A DNA stretch of 7,269 bases from a bacterium (GTDB lineage Bacteria; Gemmatimonadota; Gemmatimonadetes; Gemmatimonadales; Gemmatimonadaceae). How positions within the stretch are numbered: position 1 is the first letter of the stretch; every line of letters starts with the position of its first letter. Made by a program: the position numbers and the translations under genes. Under the pieces are notes generated by a model. That model did no database searches and was not told where the DNA came from. It saw only the letters and a program-made list of their open reading frames with translations. Of this stretch, positions 1 to 7,269 are shown one piece after another. Location: positions 1 to 7,269 of the forward strand of contig JAJZRK010000165.1 of the NCBI GenBank assembly GCA_021802745.1, read 5' to 3'.

Positions 1-1
1 C

Positions 2-1483
2 AAGGGGACGTACGACGCCTTCATGTACAATTTCAACCGCGGCCAGTACGGCAAGCCCTCGCTCGCCGAGCGCCAGGCGCCGTTTGGCGCGCAGATCGGC
101 ATGTGGTGGACGTACTTCCGCTGGCAGTGGCTGCGCGACTTCGACGGCGTGCGCCCCGGCCTGCAGGGTTCGCTCGCCGCCGTTTTCCTCGTGCTGGGCA
201 TCCTCGGCGGCTGGGTGCACTACCGGCGCGACCCTCGAAGTTTCGCGTTCTTCGGGCCGCTGATGTTCACGGTGACGCTGGCCCTCATCTACTACATGAA
301 CTTCAAGTACGGGTACTCCCAGGACCCGGAGCTTGGCGATTCGGTGCAGCGCGAGGTGCGCGACCGCGACTACTTCTATTTGTGGAGCTTCTCCGCCTGG
401 TCGGTCTGGGCGGCGCTCGGCCTCACCTTCGTGTGGGAGTCGTTCGCCGCGCTGGTCGGCACGCGCAAGGTGCCGCTCGGCAGCGACACGATTGAACTTC
501 CCACCGGGCGCGGCTGGGCGCTGACGTCGCCCGTGCTCCTCCTTGCCGTGGTACCGCTGTTCGGGAACTGGCAGGCCTCGTCGCGGCGCGGCGAGACCGA
601 CACCGGCGATTTCGCCATTGACCTGCTGAACAGCGTGGAGCCGTACGGCATCCTGGTCACGGTGGGCGACAACGACACGTTCCCGCTCTGGTACGCGCAG
701 GAGGTGCTGGGCGTGCGCAAGGACGTCGTCGTCGCCAACACGTCGCTCCTCAACACCGACTGGTACACGCGGCAGCTGCTGCGGCGCCCCGTCTTCGACT
801 ACGACTCGCTCAAGGGCCCGACCGCGTATCGCGGCAAGACCTGGTTGAAGCCGTCGGGTCCGCCCATGGACATGACGGCCGCGCAGGCCGACGCCGTGCC
901 GCTGGGCGACGACCTCCGGCAGCCACAGCTGTTCGTGGCGGGCAAGATTCACGCGGTCATCCAGCCGCGCTTCCTGGCCCGCGCCGACATCTTCGTGCTC
1001 AAGATGATCCAGGACAACAAGCGCCCGGTCTTCTTCAGCCGCACGTCGGGCGGCTATCCGTTTGAACTGGGGCTGGGCGACTACGTGCTCACGCAGGGGC
1101 TGTCGCGCAAGCTGCTCACCGACTCGATCACGGGCGGCCCGGGCCTGGTGAAGGTGCAGGGCGAGGGTTGGGTGGATGTCGGCCGCATGAAGTCGCTGGC
1201 GTCGGAGTTCAAGGCCACCGGCTCCATCATCCGCAAGAACAAGTGGGTGGACCGCGCCTCGGTGGGCATTCCCTACCTGTACGTCTCCACCAACTACGTG
1301 CTGTCGGAAGCGCTGAGCCAGCAGGGCGACAAGGCGGGCTCGGAGCAGGCGCTCGGCGAGGCGATGAAGGTGGCGCGGGCAACGGGACTTGGCGACCTCT
1401 TCGAGGGCGCCGCGCCGCCAGCGCCGCCGCCGGTGCAGTCCGGCGACTCGACGCGGCGCACCACCGTGCCGATCAAGCCGTAG
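2..1483 (+). CDS. DUF2723 / TMEM260-like membrane protein, C-terminal part (5' end outside window)
   Basis: The frame is open to the left edge (residues KGTYDAF precede the first Met, at 23), so the gene starts upstream and about 494 C-terminal residues are seen. Counting from that Met, there are hydrophobic membrane segments near 46-66, 74-92, 118-146 and 166-182. The RDRDYFY motif (113-119) lies just before the third. A soluble region follows with GDNDTFPLWYAQE (from 215) and VVVANTSLLNTDWY, which I recognise from the DUF2723 family (PF11028, related to TMEM260). The tail is proline-rich (APPAPPP). TMEM260 in animals is a protein O-mannosyltransferase, and the bacterial relatives are presumed membrane glycosyltransferases using a lipid-linked sugar. 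The N-terminal transmembrane region, where catalytic residues would be expected, is not in the window, so the activity cannot be judged. The 3' end overlaps the convergent HPt gene by 11 bp. Family assignment is fairly secure; the biochemical role is not. Confidence 0.85.
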   Translation, partial: KGTYDAFMYNFNRGQYGKPSLAERQAPFGAQIGMWWTYFRWQWLRDFDGVRPGLQGSLAAVFLVLGILGGWVHYRRDPRSFAFFGPLMFTVTLALIYYMNFKYGYSQDPELGDSVQREVRDRDYFYLWSFSAWSVWAALGLTFVWESFAALVGTRKVPLGSDTIELPTGRGWALTSPVLLLAVVPLFGNWQASSRRGETDTGDFAIDLLNSVEPYGILVTVGDNDTFPLWYAQEVLGVRKDVVVANTSLLNTDWYTRQLLRRPVFDYDSLKGPTAYRGKTWLKPSGPPMDMTAAQADAVPLGDDLRQPQLFVAGKIHAVIQPRFLARADIFVLKMIQDNKRPVFFSRTSGGYPFELGLGDYVLTQGLSRKLLTDSITGGPGLVKVQGEGWVDVGRMKSLASEFKATGSIIRKNKWVDRASVGIPYLYVSTNYVLSEALSQQGDKAGSEQALGEAMKVARATGLGDLFEGAAPPAPPPVQSGDSTRRTTVPIKP

Positions 1484-1820
1484 CGACCCGCAGCAGCGCC
1501 GCGGCCACCGTGTACGTCTCGTGCACGGCGGCCGCGAGCGTTCGGGCGGCTGCCACATCCCCCCGCTTGCACGCCTGCTCGACCTCCAGGCAGGCGTCGG
1601 CGAGCTCACTCAACCCCAACTGGCGCGAACTGCCCTTGAGGGTGTGAGCCACCGCCGCGGCGCCCGGCACATCGTCGGCGTCGAGCGCGTCCTGCAGCGC
1701 CGTGACCCGGCCCGCGGAGTGTTCGATGAAGACGCCGGCCATCTGGCGTACGAGGCCATCGCCGCCCAGGGCGCGCAATCCGTCGAGGGCGACCTTCAGG
1801 GAATCGGGGATCTCAGACAC
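1473..1820 (-). CDS. Stand-alone HPt (histidine phosphotransfer) domain protein
   Basis: This 115-residue protein consists of essentially one HPt domain. The signature AHTLKGSSRQLG puts the phospho-accepting histidine at His59, followed by the conserved LKGSS. Around it are helical, alanine-rich segments expected of the four-helix bundle (IEHSAGRVTALQDALDADD before; LADACLEVEQACKRGDVAAA after). HPt proteins shuttle phosphoryl groups between receiver domains in multistep phosphorelays in the cytoplasm. No kinase, receiver, output or membrane segment is present, so it must work with partners encoded elsewhere. The start is GTG at 1818-1820, supported by GGAG (minus strand of 1826-1829) five bases upstream. 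It is convergent with the DUF2723 gene, overlapping its last 11 bp, and divergent from glgP. Its partners and the pathway controlled are unknown; a link to glycogen metabolism rests on position alone. Confidence 0.88.
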   Translation of the reverse strand: MSEIPDSLKVALDGLRALGGDGLVRQMAGVFIEHSAGRVTALQDALDADDVPGAAAVAHTLKGSSRQLGLSELADACLEVEQACKRGDVAAARTLAAAVHETYTVAAALLRVATA

Positions 1821-1916
1821 AGAGGCTCCGTAAGTGGGAGGCTGTCGGAGGTGCCCTAATCTATCGCGCGGCGCGTCCTCCGGCGCGGCGCAACCTACGC
1901 TAACTTTGAGTGTCCC
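1821..1916. promoter_or_regulatory. Divergent intergenic region between the HPt gene and glgP
   Basis: These 96 bp are the only substantial non-coding stretch and must carry the start signals for the HPt gene (minus) and probably for the glg cluster (plus). The one AT-rich island is at 1857-1864. Read on the minus strand it gives TAGATT (1863-1858), four of six matches to a sigma-70 -10 box and about 38 bp before the GTG start, but I see no convincing -35 partner. A second less GC-rich patch, TAACTTTGAG (1901-1910), lies just before glgP and holds GAG, a weak ribosome-binding core six bases before the TTG codon. The 9-mer GCGCGGCGC occurs twice (1866-1874 and 1883-1891). No recognised operator or riboswitch is apparent. 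The promoter role is inferred from layout. Confidence 0.4.
1826..1829 (-). promoter_or_regulatory. Ribosome binding site of the HPt gene
   Basis: Reading the minus strand, CGGAG is followed by CCTCT and then GTG. The GGAG core sits five bases before the GTG, a normal Shine-Dalgarno spacing. It is the main reason for accepting this GTG start. Confidence 0.6.
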
Positions 1917-4386
<2,470 letters not shown>

Positions 4387-4409
<23 letters not shown>

Positions 4410-6600
4410 GCGGCCGGCCGACCCGGCGCTGACCCGCGACGCCGTCGAGGCGCTCGTCGCGGGGCGCCACGCCGATCCGTTTGCGGTGCTCGGCATCCAC
4501 GACGACGGGCCCGACGTGCACGTGCGCGCGTTCATCCCGGGGGCGGAGCGCGTGGAGGTGGTGGCGCGCAACGGGCGCACCATCGGCACGCTCGTGCGGC
4601 GCCACGCCGCTGGCCTCTTCTCCGGGCGCATCGAGCGGCGCATGCGCTACGTGCTGCGCGCGCACCGAGGCGACGATGAGTGGATCGTGGACGACGCCTA
4701 CGCCTACGGTCCGGTGCTCGGGCCGATGGACGACTGGCTGATCGGCGAGGGGACGCACGCCAACCTGTACGACCGGCTTGGCGCGCACGCCATGGTGCAC
4801 GAGGGCACCAAGGGCGTGCACTTCGCCGTCTGGGCGCCAAACGCGCGCCGCGTCGCGGTGGTGGGCGACTTCAACCTGTGGGACGGCCGCCGTCACGTGA
4901 TGCGCCTGCGCCTGGGGACGGGCGTGTGGGAGATCTTCATTCCCGGCATCGGCGAGGGGACGCTGTACAAGTACGAGATCATCGGGGCGGCCGGCGCGCT
5001 CCTGCCGCTGAAGTCCGATCCGGTGGGCTTCGGCGCCGAGCGGCGTCCGTCCACCGCGTCCATCGTGCGCGACACGAGCCGCTTCACGTGGACCGACGAG
5101 GCGTGGATGGCATCGCGGGGCGCCAGCGAGGCACGCCGCCGGGCGCTGTCCATCTACGAGGTGCACCTGGGCTCGTGGCGGCGCGATGAACACGGCGGGT
5201 GGCTCGATTACGACCAACTCGCGGAGACGCTTGTTCCGTACGCCGTCGAGATGGGATTCACCCACGTCGAGCTACTCCCGATCACGGAGCATCCCCTCGA
5301 CGCGTCGTGGGGCTACCAGCCCATTGGCCTCTTCGCGCCGACGTCGCGCTTCGGCGATCCGGCGGGCTTTGCGCGCTTCGTGAACCGTTGCCACGAGGCC
5401 GGGCTGGGCGTCTTCGTGGACTGGGTGCCCGCGCACTTTCCGGTGGATCCGCACGGGCTCGCGCGCTTTGACGGCACGGCGCTCTACGAGCACGAGGATC
5501 CTCGGCTCGGGCTCCACCCCGACTGGAACCCCGCCATCTTCAATTTCGGGCGGCGCGAGGTGGTGAACTACCTCGTCGCCAACGCGCTGTTCTGGCTCGA
5601 TCGCTTCCACGTAGACGGCCTGCGCGTGGACGCGGTGGCGTCCATGCTCTACCTCGACTATTCGCGCAAGGTTGGCGAGTGGGTGCCCAACCGGCTGGGC
5701 GGGCGCGAGAACCTGGAGGCCGTGGATTTCCTGCGCCGCCTCAACGAGATCGTCTACGCGCGGCATCCGGGGGCGATGACCATCGCCGAGGAGTCCACCG
5801 CCTGGCCCGGGGTCTCGCATCCGGTCTTCGCGGGCGGACTCGGCTTCGGCTTCAAGTGGAACATGGGGTGGATGCACGACACCCTGAAATACATGGGCGA
5901 AGACCCGGTGCACCGCCGGTGGCATCACGACCAGATGACCTTTGGCCTGCTGTACGCCTTCACCGAGAACTTCGTGCTGCCGCTCTCGCACGATGAGGTG
6001 GTGCACGGCAAGCGGTCGCTGCTCGACCGCATGCCGGGCGATGCGTGGCAGCGCTTCGCCGCGCTGCGCGCCTACTACGCGTTCATGTGGGCGTATCCGG
6101 GAAAGAAGCTGCTGTTCATGGGCCAGGAGTTCGCGCAGGGGCGCGAGTGGAACCACGACACGGCGCTCGAGTGGGGCCTGCTCGAGCGGCCGCCGCACCG
6201 GGCGGTGCAGGCGCTCGTCCGCGACTGCAACCGGCTGTATCGCGCCGAGCGCGCGCTGCACGAGCGCGACTGCGAGGGCGACGGCTTCCACTGGATCGTG
6301 GTGGACGACGCCGCCCACTCCGTCTTCGCGTGGGCCCGCTTCGGCGGCGACGGCACCGCGCCGGTGGTGGCCGTGGCGAACTTCACGCCGGTGCCGCGGG
6401 CGCACTATCGCCTGGGGCTCCCGCGCGGCGGCCGCTGGCGTGAGATTCTCAACAGCGACGCCGCGGCGTTCGGCGGGTCGAATGTCGGCAACGCGGGCGG
6501 CGTCAGCACCGAGCCGGTCCCCGTGCACGGCTGTGCGCAGTCTGCCGTCGTCACGCTGCCGCCGCTCGGCACGCTCTGGCTCGTCCACGACGGCGCCTGA
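4387..6600 (+). CDS. glgB: 1,4-alpha-glucan branching enzyme
   Basis: GlgB cuts an alpha-1,4-glucan chain and rejoins it through an alpha-1,6 bond, creating glycogen branches (GH13, subfamily GH13_9). The 737 residues match full-length GlgB (E. coli 728). An N-terminal N1 module (about 17-118, starting [13 protein letters not shown]) is followed by a CBM48 domain (about 122-215, with [27 protein letters not shown]). The catalytic barrel starts near 255 ([12 protein letters not shown]), and a C-terminal beta domain ends in [10 protein letters not shown]. The catalytic residues are present: nucleophile Asp415 ([13 protein letters not shown]), acid/base Glu468 ([10 protein letters not shown]) and Asp536 ([10 protein letters not shown]). 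Each is offset by exactly 10 from E. coli Asp405, Glu458 and Asp526. ATG 4387 is the only plausible start, because no ATG, GTG or TTG follows in frame before the conserved PFAVLG. It lies inside the glgP 3' end with no clear Shine-Dalgarno site, suggesting translational coupling. All motifs appear intact. Confidence 0.97.
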
Positions 6601-6621
6601 CCGGCGCGCCGCCTCCACCTC

Positions 6622-6624
6622 GGA
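6622..6624 (+). promoter_or_regulatory. Probable ribosome binding site of glgC
   Basis: CGGAA in the 32-bp glgB-glgC gap places a GGA core eight bases before the ATG at 6633. The match is short but normally spaced, and it supports this start over the in-frame ATG at 6675. No separate promoter is evident in the gap. Confidence 0.4.
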
Positions 6625-6632
6625 ACCGCCCC

Positions 6633-7269
6633 ATGGCCAACGTCTCCTACTCCACCCCGATCGCCCGTTCGACGATGGCGTACGTGCTCGCCGGCGGACG
6701 CGGCGCGCGCCTGATGGAGCTGACCGACCGCCGCGCCAAGCCCGCGGTCTACTTCGGCGGCAAGTCGCGCATCATTGACTTCACGCTGTCGAATGCGCTG
6801 AACAGCGGCATCCGGCGCATCGCCGTGGCCACCCAGTACAAGGCGCACAGCCTCATCCGCCACATGCAGCGCGGCTGGAACTTCCTGCGCCCCGAGCGCA
6901 ACGAGAGCTTCGACATCCTGCCGGCGAGCCAGCGCGTGTCCGAGCTCGAGTGGTACCGCGGCACCGCCGACGCCGTCTTCCAGAACATTGACATCATTGA
7001 TGGGTACGCCCCCGAGTACATCATGATCCTCGCCGGCGACCACGTCTACAAGATGGATTACGAGCGCATGCTGGTGCAGCACGTGAACTCCGGCGCCGAC
7101 GTCACGGTGGCGTGCGTCGAGACGCCCATCCAGTACGCCAGCGGCCTCGGCGTCATGCACGTGGACGCCACCGACCGCATCGTCAACTTCTTCGAGAAGC
7201 CCGCCCAGCCCCCGGAGATGCCCGACAAGCCCGGCTTCGCGCTGGCGAGCATGGGCATCTACGTCTTCA
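6633..7269 (+). CDS. glgC: Glucose-1-phosphate adenylyltransferase (ADP-glucose pyrophosphorylase), N-terminal part
   Basis: GlgC makes ADP-glucose from ATP and glucose-1-phosphate, the committed and usually allosterically controlled step of bacterial glycogen synthesis. The gene runs off the right edge after 212 codons, about half the usual 420-430, with no stop. What is seen is the nucleotidyltransferase domain: LAGGRGARL (19-27), [12 protein letters not shown] (33-44), WYRGTADAV (107-115), [11 protein letters not shown] with catalytic Asp136 (E. coli Asp142), and FFEKPA with sugar-phosphate-binding Lys189 (E. coli Lys195). The residue equivalent to the E. coli fructose-1,6-bisphosphate-site Lys39 is Arg33, as in the alphaproteobacterial type, so a different activator set (for example fructose-6-phosphate or pyruvate) is possible. 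The usual SAFGVM reads SGLGVM (170-175). ATG 6633 is chosen because a GGA core lies eight bases upstream; ATG 6675 (Met15) would still leave the GGRG loop intact. The C-terminal beta-helix domain lies outside the window. Confidence 0.95.
   Translation, partial: MANVSYSTPIARSTMAYVLAGGRGARLMELTDRRAKPAVYFGGKSRIIDFTLSNALNSGIRRIAVATQYKAHSLIRHMQRGWNFLRPERNESFDILPASQRVSELEWYRGTADAVFQNIDIIDGYAPEYIMILAGDHVYKMDYERMLVQHVNSGADVTVACVETPIQYASGLGVMHVDATDRIVNFFEKPAQPPEMPDKPGFALASMGIYVF

Noticed and set aside
1476..1560. A terminator after the DUF2723 gene
   Set aside because: The region is coding on the other strand and I found no stem-loop followed by a T-run.
1389..1859. A 156-codon plus-strand frame opposite the HPt gene
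   Set aside because: Its product is Arg-rich low-complexity sequence. The minus-strand frame has a clear HPt signature and a ribosome binding site.
5272..6618. A 448-codon open frame on the minus strand opposite glgB
   Set aside because: It has the same composition artefact and no recognisable motif. The opposite strand carries an intact GlgB with all catalytic residues.
6601..6632. GGCGCGCC palindrome (6603-6610) after the glgB stop as a possible terminator
   Set aside because: It is an 8-base palindrome with no loop and no T-run after it, and glgC begins 22 bases later. It is more likely a chance GC-rich palindrome within an operon.

Overview
The window is dense, very GC-rich chromosomal bacterial DNA with a strong G/C preference at third codon positions. 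It is almost entirely coding and holds five genes, two of them cut by the window edges. I see no tRNA, rRNA, CRISPR array, insertion sequence, phage gene or rho-independent terminator. The DUF2723/TMEM260-like membrane protein together with the base composition suggests Gemmatimonadota or a similar high-GC environmental phylum. This assignment is an inference and only moderately secure.

Layout. Bases 1-1483 carry the 3' part of a plus-strand DUF2723-family gene (four membrane segments, then a soluble C-terminal domain). Convergent with it, and overlapping its 3' end by 11 bp, is a minus-strand gene for a small stand-alone histidine phosphotransfer (HPt) protein (1473-1820, GTG start). A 96-bp divergent intergenic region (1821-1916) separates this gene from a plus-strand glycogen cluster: glgP (glycogen phosphorylase), glgB (branching enzyme, overlapping glgP by 23 bp) and glgC (ADP-glucose pyrophosphorylase, 32 bp after glgB, truncated by the right edge after 212 codons).

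How the genes work together. GlgC makes ADP-glucose, the committed precursor for glycogen synthesis. GlgB introduces alpha-1,6 branches into the growing glucan. GlgP releases glucose-1-phosphate from glycogen. The tight spacing indicates one transcription unit for making and using a carbon reserve. The glgP-glgB-glgC order and the form of GlgC recall the glgPBCA-pgm clusters of Agrobacterium and relatives, so glgA (and perhaps pgm or glgX) may lie just beyond the right edge. The HPt gene is transcribed away from the cluster. A regulatory link is possible, but only adjacency supports it.

No clearly new biological system is visible. The most notable points are the HPt/glycogen neighbourhood, the alphaproteobacterial-like glg organisation in a probable non-proteobacterial genome, and a substitution in a normally conserved GlgC motif.
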